NCBI GenBank assembly: GCA_947448735.1
Contig: CANFOS010000013.1
Span: forward strand, 18,397 to 82,396
Direction of reading: 5' to 3'
Source of the DNA: Comamonadaceae bacterium
GTDB lineage: Bacteria; Pseudomonadota; Gammaproteobacteria; Burkholderiales; Burkholderiaceae_C
Length of the DNA: 64,000 nt
The translations under genes were made by a program, and so were the position numbers. This document shows positions 32,701 to 40,646 of this stretch, piece by piece (positions within the stretch are counted from its first letter, which is position 1; each line of letters opens with the position of its first letter). The notes under the pieces were generated by a model. That model was not told the DNA's origin. It was given only the letters and a program-made list of their open reading frames with translations, and did not search any database.

Positions 32701-33156
32701 CTACTTTTTTGCCGAATATTTTTCAAACTTGGTGTTGATCTCGGCAATGCATCGGTTGAACATTTTCGCGTTCGGGTCTTTGATGTTCTTGTACGAGATA
32801 TCCATGCATTTCAGGAATCCGCCGAAGCATTGATCTTTGGCTTGGCTTTCCTTTTCAGCCGCCGACAGCTTTTTCTGTGAGGCCTGGTTATGGCTCTCCC
32901 GCAATCTGTTGCCCACGCACTTCAGGCTGTCCTTGCCGACTTTGTTTCTGACCTTCTCGCCATATCTTTCAACAAGGCTCAACTCGGCCGAAGCGGGCTT
33001 TAACAGTCTTGCAAGCAAACCCGTCTGTTTGCCTGCCGCATTTTTTTCTGCTTGCATCAATAGCTTGACTGCCTCAGAGCCCACATTGGCAAACGATGCA
33101 GCAATTGCAAAGCAGGCAATCAAGCCAACAAATAAGTGATGTGCGCGTGGCATCAT
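32701..33156 (-). CDS. Small exported lysine-rich protein convergent with the caspase operon
   Basis: This 151-residue protein has a signal peptide (HLFVGLIACFAIAASFA) and a helical, Lys-rich mature region with four cysteines (LKCVGN, DQCFGGFLKC, NRCIAE), likely forming two disulfides in the periplasm. Its stop lies one base from the end of the last operon gene, on the opposite strand, so the transcripts collide or share a terminator. The family is not recognised. It could be an immunity or sensing partner of the membrane complex; this is speculation. Confidence 0.62.
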   Translation of the reverse strand: MMPRAHHLFVGLIACFAIAASFANVGSEAVKLLMQAEKNAAGKQTGLLARLLKPASAELSLVERYGEKVRNKVGKDSLKCVGNRLRESHNQASQKKLSAAEKESQAKDQCFGGFLKCMDISYKNIKDPNAKMFNRCIAEINTKFEKYSAKK

Positions 33157-33526
33157 TTTTAATTAGAACTTTCTCGTTAATATTAGCACGAGGGTCTTGG
33201 TTGTTCATTGACAAAAAGAACCCAAATGGCGCCGAACAACTCGTTCATGTGCGTCTATTCGGCATGTGGTGGGTGATGCATATTGTTCCGCTTACGCCTG
33301 CCTGAGTCGGGCTGAGTAACTTCGCGCGGGCAGGACCATGACTCGAGAACGCTGCGATGGCAGCAGGAGAAGCATCGTTCGCTGAAACATGCCAGTAATC
33401 GCGGCATAGATGCGTCCAAGTCAGACTAAGTTGCCACTGCCGAGCTGTACAAAAGTAGCATTTGTGGCGACTTTGGGCTGAAAATCCGTGCCAAAACCCG
33501 CGCCGTTATTCAAGCAGAAAATGTAA
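33157..33526. other. Intergenic stretch, no gene identified
   Basis: These 370 bases between the island and the SRP RNA gene contain only short frames (for example an uninterrupted ELYKSSICGDFGLKIRAKTRAVIQAENVR just before the SRP gene end). They look like decayed coding sequence, but I cannot assign a family. This is the boundary between accessory and core DNA. Confidence 0.4.
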
Positions 33527-33626
33527 GGTGACGAGCCTTGACCCCGGCACTGACTCCACAGTTAGGGCTGCTTGGTTCCCCACCTGACCCGGTTGGCCGC
33601 TTTACCATGCGGGAAGGCTCGTCACC
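33527..33626 (-). ncRNA. ffs: Bacterial small SRP RNA (4.5S RNA)
   Basis: On the minus strand the 100-base RNA begins GGTGACGAGCCTT and ends AAGGCTCGTCACC, which pair perfectly as the closing stem. The apex contains GGGTCAGGTGGGGAACCAAGCAGCC, matching the Ffh-binding domain: the symmetric GTCAGG/AGCAGCC loop, and a GGAA tetraloop closed by GG/CC where E. coli has CC/GG (a compensatory change). It is divergent from dnaX, a common neighbour. Confidence 0.93.
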
Positions 33627-33630
33627 ACCG

Positions 33631-33636
33631 ATTGTA
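33631..33636 (-). promoter_or_regulatory. Possible -10 box of ffs (TACAAT)
   Basis: TACAAT on the minus strand lies 4 bases before the first base of the RNA. The spacing is slightly short, and no good -35 was found in the dnaX leader. Confidence 0.35.
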
Positions 33637-33663
33637 GGTGATTCGGCACTTTAGAATGTGCGA

Positions 33664-35481
33664 ATGTCTTATCTCGTCCTGGCCCGCAAATACCGCCCAA
33701 AAAACTTCTCTGAAATGGTCGGGCAGTCGCATGTGGTGCAGGCCTTGGGCAATGCCTTGACCACCCAGCGTTTGCACCATGCCTACCTGTTCACGGGCAC
33801 ACGGGGCGTGGGCAAAACGACGATTTCACGTATTTTGGCCAAGTCGCTCAATTGCATTGGCACCGACGGGCAGGGCGGTATCACCGCTACGCCTTGCGGG
33901 GTTTGCCAAGCTTGCACCGATATTGATAGCGGCCGGTTTGTGGACTACACCGAGCTAGACGCGGCGTCCAACCGGGGCGTTGATGAAATCGCGCAGCTGC
34001 TTGAGCAGGCCGTTTACAAGCCGGTGGTCGGGCGCTTCAAGGTCTTCATGATCGACGAGGTGCACATGCTGACGAACACGGCGTTTAACGCCATGCTCAA
34101 AACGCTGGAAGAGCCGCCGGAATACCTCAAATTTGTTCTGGCCACGACGGACCCCCAAAAAGTGCCCGCGACCGTGCTGTCGCGGTGCCTTCAATTTAAC
34201 CTGCGACCGATGGCGCCTGAGACGATTCTGGAGCACCTGGGCCATGTGCTGGGCATTGAACACGTGCCGTCAGAGCCCCAGGCGCTGCGCTTGCTGGCCC
34301 GGGCGGCGCGTGGGTCGATGCGCGATGCGCTGTCTTTGACTGACCAGGCCATTGCTTTTGGCTCGGGCGCGCTGCAGGAGGCCAGCGTGCGCCTGATGCT
34401 GGGCAGTGTTGACCGCAGCTATGTGTTCAAGTTGCTCGACGCGCTGGCCCGGGGGGATGGCAAAACCGTGGTCGAAACATCGGAAGCGCTGCGCTTGAAC
34501 GGCCTGAGCGCTGCTTCTACCCTGGAAGAAATGACGACGGTGCTGCAACGCATGGCGGTGCTGCAAGCGGTGCCGGACATGATGGCCAAGTCGCTCGAGG
34601 TCGATGACGATACCGACCCGGAAGCGAGCGAAACAGCCCGGCTGGCGCAAACCCTGCCGCCTGACGAAACGCAGTTGCTTTACAGCCTGTGCCTGCACGG
34701 CCGCGGCGAACTGGGCCTGGCGCCCGACGAGTACGCGGCGCTGACGATGGTGCTGCTGCGTCTGCTGGCTTTCAAGCCCACGGGCAGCGTGCCCTTGCCT
34801 TTGGGCTCCAAGACGGGGAGCGCCGCCGAGCCTGGAAAAAAGCCTCAGAGCCCGCCTGAGTCCGTCCGGGCGCCTCACCCGGAGCCTGTTCGGGCCGCTC
34901 CCGTGGCTCTGGCGCAGCACGCAGAGGCGGCAGACCCGAAAATCGCCCCCCCTCCGCCTGGTAACAGTGGTTTTGAGGTGCCTAATTCGCCTCCAGGCCA
35001 ATCAATACAAGCACTGGTATATCCTGAATTGATAGCGCCTCCAGTGCTGGTCGACGAAGCTCCTGCGTCTGCCGAAACGGCGCTGGGCGATATGTGGGCC
35101 GCTCTCGTCACCCAACTTGTCGCCGCTGACGCCATCAAAACCATGCCGCGCGAGTTGGCCTTGCAGTCGCAACTGGCGGCGATCCACGGCTCGGTGTGGG
35201 CATTGCGGGTGGAAAGCCCGTCTCTGAACAGCCCCGCCAACATCGACAAGTTGCAAGCCGCCATCAACGCAGCGCGGCCCAGCGCAAGCGTTCAGCTGAC
35301 AGTAGAAATCGGCCCCGTCACGGACACGCCGGTGCGCCGACACCAGGCGCTGGCCAAACAGCGTCAGGCCCAGGCTGAAGCGCTGATACACAACGACCCG
35401 TTTGTGCAGGACATGGTGCGTCACTGGGGCGGCAAAGTCGTCCCCGGCAGCATCAAGCACACCGTGCAAGCGTCGGCTTGA
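33664..35481 (+). CDS. dnaX: DNA polymerase III tau/gamma subunit
   Basis: This 605-residue clamp-loader ATPase starts MSYLVLARKYRPKNFSEMVGQ. It has Walker A GTRGVGKTT, a zinc module (C..CGVCQAC), Walker B FMIDEVHML and the sensor LSRC. Domains I-III run to about residue 380. A Pro-rich linker and the tau-specific C-terminus (MWAALVTQL onward) follow. The A AAA AAG heptamer at codons 391-393 should give a truncated gamma form. The track begins 6 bases upstream at GTG; ATG 33664 is the proper start. It heads the dnaX-ebfC-recR operon. Confidence 0.95.
   Translation: MSYLVLARKYRPKNFSEMVGQSHVVQALGNALTTQRLHHAYLFTGTRGVGKTTISRILAKSLNCIGTDGQGGITATPCGVCQACTDIDSGRFVDYTELDAASNRGVDEIAQLLEQAVYKPVVGRFKVFMIDEVHMLTNTAFNAMLKTLEEPPEYLKFVLATTDPQKVPATVLSRCLQFNLRPMAPETILEHLGHVLGIEHVPSEPQALRLLARAARGSMRDALSLTDQAIAFGSGALQEASVRLMLGSVDRSYVFKLLDALARGDGKTVVETSEALRLNGLSAASTLEEMTTVLQRMAVLQAVPDMMAKSLEVDDDTDPEASETARLAQTLPPDETQLLYSLCLHGRGELGLAPDEYAALTMVLLRLLAFKPTGSVPLPLGSKTGSAAEPGKKPQSPPESVRAPHPEPVRAAPVALAQHAEAADPKIAPPPPGNSGFEVPNSPPGQSIQALVYPELIAPPVLVDEAPASAETALGDMWAALVTQLVAADAIKTMPRELALQSQLAAIHGSVWALRVESPSLNSPANIDKLQAAINAARPSASVQLTVEIGPVTDTPVRRHQALAKQRQAQAEALIHNDPFVQDMVRHWGGKVVPGSIKHTVQASA
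34836..34842 (+). promoter_or_regulatory. Programmed -1 frameshift slippery site in dnaX (A AAA AAG)
   Basis: The heptamer is in the correct phase (GGA AAA AAG). A -1 slip leads to GCC TCA GAG CCC GCC TGA, giving a 398-residue product equivalent to gamma. A small stem CTCAG/CTGAG begins 2 bases downstream and a stronger one, TCCGGG/CCCGGA, 22 bases downstream. GGGGAG lies 15 bases upstream as a possible stimulator. Confidence 0.75.
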
Positions 35482-35549
35482 AGTGCCCATGACACGCCAA
35501 GCCGATATGATTCATGCCATCTAAAAAACCATCGTCAAAGGAATAAAAC

Positions 35550-35882
35550 ATGTTCAACAAAGGGCAACTTGCCGGACTCATGAAGCAGGCGCAGGCCATG
35601 CAGGACAACATGAAGAAAGCCCAGGACGAACTGGCTTTCATTGAAGTCACGGCTGAAGCCGGCTCGGGTCTCGTGAAGGTCACCATGACCTGCAAACACG
35701 AAGTCAAACGGGTGGAGATCGCGCCAAGCCTGCTGACAGATGACAAAGACATGATGGAGGACCTGGTGGCTGCCGCTTTCAACGCTGCTGTGCGCAAGGC
35801 TGAAGAGGTCAGCGGCGAGAAGATGGGCAAGATCACCGCCGGTATGCCAAGCCTGCCCGGCGGCATGAAACTCCCGTTCTGA
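35550..35882 (+). CDS. ebfC: YbaB/EbfC-family nucleoid-associated protein
   Basis: This 110-residue protein begins [25 protein letters not shown] and has the central block [16 protein letters not shown], as in YbaB/EbfC DNA-binding dimers. It lies between dnaX and recR, the conserved order in proteobacteria, and is probably co-transcribed with them. AAAGGAAT precedes the ATG. Confidence 0.93.
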   Translation: MFNKGQLAGLMKQAQAMQDNMKKAQDELAFIEVTAEAGSGLVKVTMTCKHEVKRVEIAPSLLTDDKDMMEDLVAAAFNAAVRKAEEVSGEKMGKITAGMPSLPGGMKLPF

Positions 35883-35910
35883 TTTTGGCATTTGAATTTA
35901 CAAGCAGGGG

Positions 35911-35960
35911 CCGCGGGACTGGCTTTGCCAGACCGCAGGCGCAGCGCCCCCTCGGGGGGC
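35911..35960 (-). repeat. Two-hairpin intergenic repeat, copy 1
   Basis: On the minus strand this reads CCCCCCGAGGGGG, a short spacer, then CTGGCAAAGCCAG and CCGCGG. The 62232-62282 element has the same two hairpins with compensating stem changes (CCGGCAAAGCCGG) in the opposite orientation. It lies in the ebfC-recR gap and could affect recR translation or transcript stability. Confidence 0.65.
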
Positions 35961-35996
35961 AGAGAGCTACATGCAATGAGCGAACGTGGGGGCTTC

Positions 35997-36617
35997 ATGT
36001 CTAATGCACTTGAAGGCTTGACCCAAGCGCTGCGCAAGCTGCCTGGCGTGGGGGTCAAGTCTGCGGCGCGGATGGCGTTTCACTTGCTGCAGCATGACAA
36101 AAACGCTGCCTTGCAAATTGCCAGGGCGCTTGAGCATGCGGTGGCCAGCATCCAGCATTGCACGCTGTGCAACACGTTGACCGAACTTGACGTGTGCAGC
36201 ACCTGTGCCAGCGCCCAGCGTGACCGCAGCAAGCTGTGCGTGGTTGAAACCCCGGCCGACCAGGCTGCGCTGGAGCGCACGCTGGCTTACAAGGGCCTGT
36301 ACTTTGTGCTGATGGGCAAGCTGAGCCCGCTCGATGGCATTGGCCCCAAAGACATTGGCCTGCAAAAGCTGTTTGACCGAGTCGTTCCCAAAACTGCGGA
36401 CGGCCAGCCGGTGCCAGCGAACGAGCGAGAAGTGCAGGAAGTTATTCTGGCGACCAACTTCACGGCCGAAGGCGAAGCCACCGCCCACGTGATTGCACAG
36501 GCCCTGAAGGCGCGCGGCGCGCAGGTCACGCGGCTGGCACGCGGCGTACCGGTGGGCAGTGAACTGGAATATGTTGATTTGGGCACCATTGCCCACGCTT
36601 TGGTAGACCGGCGTTAA
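35997..36617 (+). CDS. recR: Recombination mediator RecR
   Basis: This 206-residue protein has an N-terminal helix-hairpin-helix ([20 protein letters not shown]), a Cys4 zinc finger ([16 protein letters not shown]) and a Toprim domain ([16 protein letters not shown]), ending with the usual C-terminal region ([11 protein letters not shown]). It works with RecO/RecF in gap repair. The track starts at 35892, but that extension overlaps the intergenic repeat; ATG 35997 gives the normal length. Confidence 0.95.
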   Translation: MSNALEGLTQALRKLPGVGVKSAARMAFHLLQHDKNAALQIARALEHAVASIQHCTLCNTLTELDVCSTCASAQRDRSKLCVVETPADQAALERTLAYKGLYFVLMGKLSPLDGIGPKDIGLQKLFDRVVPKTADGQPVPANEREVQEVILATNFTAEGEATAHVIAQALKARGAQVTRLARGVPVGSELEYVDLGTIAHALVDRR

Positions 36618-36638
36618 AAAGCTGGCGGCTACCTGAAT

Positions 36639-36655
36639 GCTATAAATTAAATAGC
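36639..36655. repeat. 17-bp palindrome GCTAT-N7-ATAGC, copy 1
   Basis: GCTATAAATTAAATAGC follows recR and is flanked by GCTGCTCG. A second copy with the same geometry (GCTATTTAAAAAATAGC) lies at 63966-63982. Such AT-centred GCTAT/ATAGC elements look like dispersed intergenic repeats. Confidence 0.55.
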
Positions 36656-36703
36656 TGCTCGGACAACTAAAACAAGGCCTTGAGGCCAGAAAGGTAGTTT
36701 TTA

Positions 36704-37117
36704 ATGACTTTTTTACATTTTACGATCGCTTATTGGTGCGTCCTGGTGGCGGCGGTCCTGCCTGTGGTGTGCGCCGGCATTGCCAAGTCCGGTATGTTCC
36801 GCATTTCGCCCAAAAAGGGCGGTTACGACAACAATGACCCGCGTGCCTGGCTGGCCAGACAAACCGACTGGCGCGCCAGAGCCAATGCAGCCCAGGCCAA
36901 CACCTTTGAGGCCTTGCCGTTTTTCTTTGCCGCCGTCATCATCGCGCACCAGTTGCAGGCCCGGCAGGCGGCGGTCGACATTCTGGCTTTTATGTTTGTG
37001 GTGCTGCGCATTGCCTACATCGTGATGTACGTGGCTGATATGGCCAAAACCCGCAGCGCCATTTGGGTGACTGCCTTTTTGGTCAATATCTGGATACTTT
37101 TAAGCGGTTTTCGCTGA
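36704..37117 (+). CDS. MAPEG-family membrane protein
   Basis: This 137-residue integral membrane protein has hydrophobic segments at about residues 5-27, 70-82, 88-110 and 118-135. It has the MAPEG pattern (ARANAAQANTFEALPFFFAAVIIA, VLRIAYIVMYVADM). The family covers glutathione-dependent and eicosanoid-metabolising enzymes in eukaryotes; the bacterial role is mostly unknown. It stands alone after recR and is followed by a strong terminator. Confidence 0.88.
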   Translation: MTFLHFTIAYWCVLVAAVLPVVCAGIAKSGMFRISPKKGGYDNNDPRAWLARQTDWRARANAAQANTFEALPFFFAAVIIAHQLQARQAAVDILAFMFVVLRIAYIVMYVADMAKTRSAIWVTAFLVNIWILLSGFR

Positions 37118-37180
37118 TGTTTTGAGGCTAGCCCTAGCGGCAGGTGTAGGCAGTCGTCAATTCCTGCTGTCGCGTGAGTG

Positions 37181-37217
37181 AAAACCCGCACGGGATGTTC
37201 CCGATGTGGGTTTTTTT
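37181..37217 (+). terminator. Rho-independent terminator after the MAPEG gene
   Basis: AAAACCCGCACGGG-ATGTT-CCCGATGTGGGTTTT forms a long stem with one bulge, followed by seven consecutive T residues. It lies between the MAPEG gene and the ABC receptor gene. Confidence 0.85.
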
Positions 37218-37264
37218 ATGCCTTGATAGTCTTAACTGCTTCAACATAAAAGTATTTCAGCCGC

Positions 37265-38314
37265 ATGCCCGCTCTTGATGATTTGTCCCGCAGACGCTTT
37301 GCCAGCAGCCTGGCATTGGCGGGCTCGGTGCTGGTGCTGCCCACCTTGAATGCGCAGCCAAAAATTGAAAAAACCAAGCTGGTGGTCACGGTCGACAGCA
37401 AGTCGGCACTCGGCTATTTGCCATTGACGATTGCCGAACAACTCGGTTTTTTCAGGGCTGAGGGACTGGATGTGCAGATCAGTGACTTTGCGGACGCTGC
37501 CAGCGCATCGGCTGCTGTGGTCAATGGGGTGGCTGATGTCTGCTCAGGCATGTTTGAGCGCACGCTGTATCTGCAGTCTAAAAACCAGATGTTTCAGGCC
37601 TTTGTGTTGCAGGGCAGAACGCCGCAGCTTGCCTTGGGCGTGTCTATCCGCAACCTGCCCGGCTATACCCGCATTGCTGACCTTCGAGGCAAAAGAATCG
37701 GTGTAGCCTCGCTTGACACCATGGCCAGCATGATGACTCACCTGTACTTGACGCGAGGCGGTTTGAATGCTGCAGACGTGAGTTTTGTGCAGCTGGGCTC
37801 CTGGGGCCAGGCGCTGGCGGCGCTGCGCACGGGGCAAATTGATGCGCTCTGCAACACTGACCCTGTGATGACCATGCTGGAGCAAAGAGGCGAGGTCAGA
37901 ATCATTCAGGACACCCGCACCCTCAAAGGCACGTCAGACCTTTTCGGCGGCAGCATGCCGTCTGCATGCCTGTATGCGGCAAGCGACTTTGTCCAGAAAA
38001 ACCCCAACACCTGCCAAGCGCTGACCAATGCCATGGTTCACAGCCTGAAATGGTTGCAGACGGCAGGTCCCAGCGACATGATCAACACCGTTCCTGAAAG
38101 TTATCTGCTGGGTGACAGGGCTTTGTACCTGGCATCGTTTAACAAGATCCGCGAATCCATTTCACCGGACGGCGTGATGCCTGACGATGGACCATCCATT
38201 GCACTGGCTGCCTTCGGCCAATATGACGCAACGCTGCGCCTGGCCCGGCTCAATGCCAGTAAAACGTACACCAATGAGTTTTCGCGGCGAGCCAAACAGC
38301 GTTTTCTGGCCTGA
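37265..38314 (+). CDS. NitT/TauT-type ABC transporter substrate-binding protein, Tat-exported
   Basis: This 349-residue binding protein has a clear twin-arginine leader (LSRRRFASSLALAGS). The mature part begins like SsuA/NrtA/THI5-type receptors (LGYLPLTIAEQLGFFRAEGLDVQ, LRGKRIGVASLD). The family binds sulfonates, nitrate, pyrimidine precursors or aromatic acids. No permease or ATPase gene is adjacent, so the substrate is unknown. No obvious ribosome site was found. Confidence 0.85.
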   Translation: MPALDDLSRRRFASSLALAGSVLVLPTLNAQPKIEKTKLVVTVDSKSALGYLPLTIAEQLGFFRAEGLDVQISDFADAASASAAVVNGVADVCSGMFERTLYLQSKNQMFQAFVLQGRTPQLALGVSIRNLPGYTRIADLRGKRIGVASLDTMASMMTHLYLTRGGLNAADVSFVQLGSWGQALAALRTGQIDALCNTDPVMTMLEQRGEVRIIQDTRTLKGTSDLFGGSMPSACLYAASDFVQKNPNTCQALTNAMVHSLKWLQTAGPSDMINTVPESYLLGDRALYLASFNKIRESISPDGVMPDDGPSIALAAFGQYDATLRLARLNASKTYTNEFSRRAKQRFLA

Positions 38315-38340
38315 GGGCGGCATGCATTTGCTGGGGCGTT

Positions 38341-39864
38341 TCAGCGCTTTTTGGTCTGCACGACCGGCTTGCGGCTGACAGGCTTGACGCCAGCTTTACT
38401 TTTGGCGGCAAGATGCCCAGTACTTGTCTTGACAGGCAAAAACAGCACCACCTGCTGGCCCGCTTTAAAGGCGCTTGCGGCGCCAATCCTGTTCCACTCG
38501 GCCACGTTGACCGGGCTCAAGCCGTAGCGCTTGGCCATGCTGGCCACCGTTTCGCCCTTGCGGGCTTTGACAGTGGTGCGACGCGTCACGATTTCAGGCG
38601 CCAGATCTACTCTCGCGTTGTCGGCGACATGACTGGCCACATCGACTTCCATTTTTGCGGAACGCGGCACCAGCAGGGTTGAGCCTGCCTTGATCAACAT
38701 TCGCGGCGGTATGTTGTTGATCGTGCGCAAGTCGTTTTCGCTCATGCCAACGCGTTTTGCGGCTTCGCTGACGCTCAGTGTTGTGGGTGCTTTCCAGGCC
38801 GTCCAACTGGCATACTGGCCCTGTTGATAGGCGTCGAAGTTGCGCTGAAACACCAGCGCATTGTCCCAAGGCAGCAAAATTTGTGGTGTGCCCGAAGCAA
38901 TGATCACCGGTCGATGAGCTGACGGGTTCAATGCCTTGAAATCATCAATCGCCACGTCAGCCAGCTTCGCCGCCAGGGCCACGTCAATGTCGCGGCTCAA
39001 CTGAACCTGCTGAAAATACGGGTGATTGGCAATCAGAGGTAGCTCGGCGCGAAACCCCTGCGGATTGGCCACAATGTTTTTCACTGCCTGCAGCTTTGGA
39101 ACATACAGCCGCGTTTCTGCCGGCATGTTGAGGTCAAGATAGCCCGTGCCCAGGCCGGCTTTTTTGTTGCGGGCAATCGCGCGTCCGACGCTGCCTTCGC
39201 CCCAGTTATAGGCGGCCAGTGCCAAGTGCCAGTCGCCAAACATGCCGTACAGTTTTTGCAGGTAGTCGAGCGCGGCGCGGGTCGATGCCAGCACGTCGCG
39301 GCGGTCATCCCGAAAGGCGTTTTGTTTCAGATCAAAGTATTTGCCGGTGGCTGGCATGAACTGCCACATGCCTGCAGCCTTGGCGCTGGACACCGCTTGC
39401 GGGTTGAAGGCGCTTTCAATGAACGGCAGCAGCGCCAGCTCCGTCGGCATCTGGCGGCGCTCAAGCTCTTCAACAATGTGAAACAGGTACTTGCTAGATC
39501 GTTCCGTCATGCGCTGGATGTAGTCAGGCCTGCTTGAATACCACTGCTCGCGGTCTGTTACCAATGTGTCTTGCAAGTCGGGCATGGCAAACCCCCGGCG
39601 GATACGGTCCCACAGTTCCTTGGGTGGCTCGGCGTGCGCAATTTTGAAGCCGCCGACCTGACCGGGCGTGATGCTTTGCAGCGGCCCGCCGGGAATTTCC
39701 GAAGCCTGCGTGGCCATTGGGGAGGCCACAACTGCGTTATCCGGTACGCCCGGTACGCTAGGCACGCCCGGTACGCCCGGTACGCTAGGCACGCCGGGCT
39801 TGCTGGCGCAACCTGCTAAAAAGACGGCGCAAAGCAGGATGGCGTGTAGAAAGTGTTGCGTCAT
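38341..39864 (-). CDS. mltD: Membrane-bound lytic murein transglycosylase D, LysM-containing lipoprotein
   Basis: This 507-residue protein has a lipobox (LLCAVFLAGC), an SLT domain (LLPFIESAFNPQAVSSAKAAGMWQFMPATG, with the catalytic Glu in IES) and two LysM modules in the C-terminal third (DLRTINNIPPRMLIKAGSTLLVP; KGETVASMAKRYGLSPVNV). Just after the lipid anchor is a GVP/SVP tripeptide repeat encoded by a duplicated 27-bp unit. Its ATG overlaps the gloB stop (ATGA), so the two are co-translated. It cleaves peptidoglycan in the periplasm. Confidence 0.92.
   Translation of the reverse strand: MTQHFLHAILLCAVFLAGCASKPGVPSVPGVPGVPSVPGVPDNAVVASPMATQASEIPGGPLQSITPGQVGGFKIAHAEPPKELWDRIRRGFAMPDLQDTLVTDREQWYSSRPDYIQRMTERSSKYLFHIVEELERRQMPTELALLPFIESAFNPQAVSSAKAAGMWQFMPATGKYFDLKQNAFRDDRRDVLASTRAALDYLQKLYGMFGDWHLALAAYNWGEGSVGRAIARNKKAGLGTGYLDLNMPAETRLYVPKLQAVKNIVANPQGFRAELPLIANHPYFQQVQLSRDIDVALAAKLADVAIDDFKALNPSAHRPVIIASGTPQILLPWDNALVFQRNFDAYQQGQYASWTAWKAPTTLSVSEAAKRVGMSENDLRTINNIPPRMLIKAGSTLLVPRSAKMEVDVASHVADNARVDLAPEIVTRRTTVKARKGETVASMAKRYGLSPVNVAEWNRIGAASAFKAGQQVVLFLPVKTSTGHLAAKSKAGVKPVSRKPVVQTKKR
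39743..39796. repeat. Duplicated 27-bp unit (six 9-bp repeats) inside mltD
   Basis: GGTACGCCC-GGTACGCTA-GGCACGCCC, then the same three units again with one base change. It encodes GVPSVPGVP twice in the linker next to the lipidated cysteine. The units are multiples of three, so copy-number change alters linker length without shifting the frame. Confidence 0.85.
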
Positions 39865-40634
39865 TTGAATTGGTTTTTCAACTGCCTGATGGCTGCAAAT
39901 ACAGAGATGTCGTCGTGGGCTGCGGCATCAAAGTGTTGGGCAGAAGAAATGAGAGCGCCATGTCGGGTACGTAAGAAGGGGTTGATCAGAAGCTCCTGGG
40001 CTAAGGACGTGGGTAGCGTGGGTTGATCTTTCTTGCGCAGTTCGATGCAGTGTGCCTGGTAGTTTGCCAAATCCTGGTTTGCGGGGTCTACTGCCACGGC
40101 AAACCGTAAATTGCTCACCGTGTATTCATGGGTGCAGCAGACCACGGTGCTGCCCGGCAGCGCGGCCAGTTTGTCGAGCGACGCCAGCATTTGTGCCGGT
40201 GTGCCTTCAAACAGCCTGCCGCAGCCAGCAGAAAACAGCGTGTCACCACAAAACAGCAGGGGTTTACCGTTAACCTCAGATGCGTAAAAAGCAATGTGCC
40301 CAGCAGTATGACCGGGGACGTCGATGACCCTAAAGTCCACACCTGCCGCTTGAACCACGTCGCCTTCAGCGAGCATGTTGTAGGGTTTCGGGATATCTTC
40401 GGCGGCTGGCCCATACACTTTCGCGCCTGTTGTACGGCGCAATTCGTCGACGCCGCCCGTATGGTCTGCATGGTGATGCGTGACTAAAATAGTGTCAAGT
40501 CTGAGCTTGAGTTCTACCAGCTTGCGTAGCACAGGTGCCGCATCGCCTGGGTCGACGACCAGTGCTCGCTGGCCATCATGCAGCAGCCAGAGGTAATTGT
40601 CGGTAAACGCGGGGATGGGGATTAATGTCAACAT
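39861..40634 (-). CDS. gloB: Hydroxyacylglutathione hydrolase (glyoxalase II)
   Basis: This 257-residue metallo-beta-lactamase-fold enzyme has THHHADHTGG (HxHxDH), GHTAGHIAFY, GDTLFSAGCGRLFEGT and CTHEYT. These are the glyoxalase II landmarks for hydrolysing S-lactoylglutathione. The track start at 40772 is too long; ATG 40634 (MLTLIPIPAFTDNYLW) is standard. It is co-translated with mltD and starts 12 bases from the divergent methyltransferase ATG. Confidence 0.94.
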   Translation of the reverse strand: MLTLIPIPAFTDNYLWLLHDGQRALVVDPGDAAPVLRKLVELKLRLDTILVTHHHADHTGGVDELRRTTGAKVYGPAAEDIPKPYNMLAEGDVVQAAGVDFRVIDVPGHTAGHIAFYASEVNGKPLLFCGDTLFSAGCGRLFEGTPAQMLASLDKLAALPGSTVVCCTHEYTVSNLRFAVAVDPANQDLANYQAHCIELRKKDQPTLPTSLAQELLINPFLRTRHGALISSAQHFDAAAHDDISVFAAIRQLKNQFK

Positions 40635-40646
40635 GCAGTGGTTTTG

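Noticed and set aside
33157-33526. Insertion-sequence remnant at the island edge
   Set aside because: A short coding-like stretch is visible, but there are no terminal repeats or recognisable transposase motifs.
34990-35040. Dispersed repeat inserted in frame in the dnaX linker
   Set aside because: The AT-richer stretch resembles intergenic repeats, but the linker is naturally variable and no second copy was found to support it.
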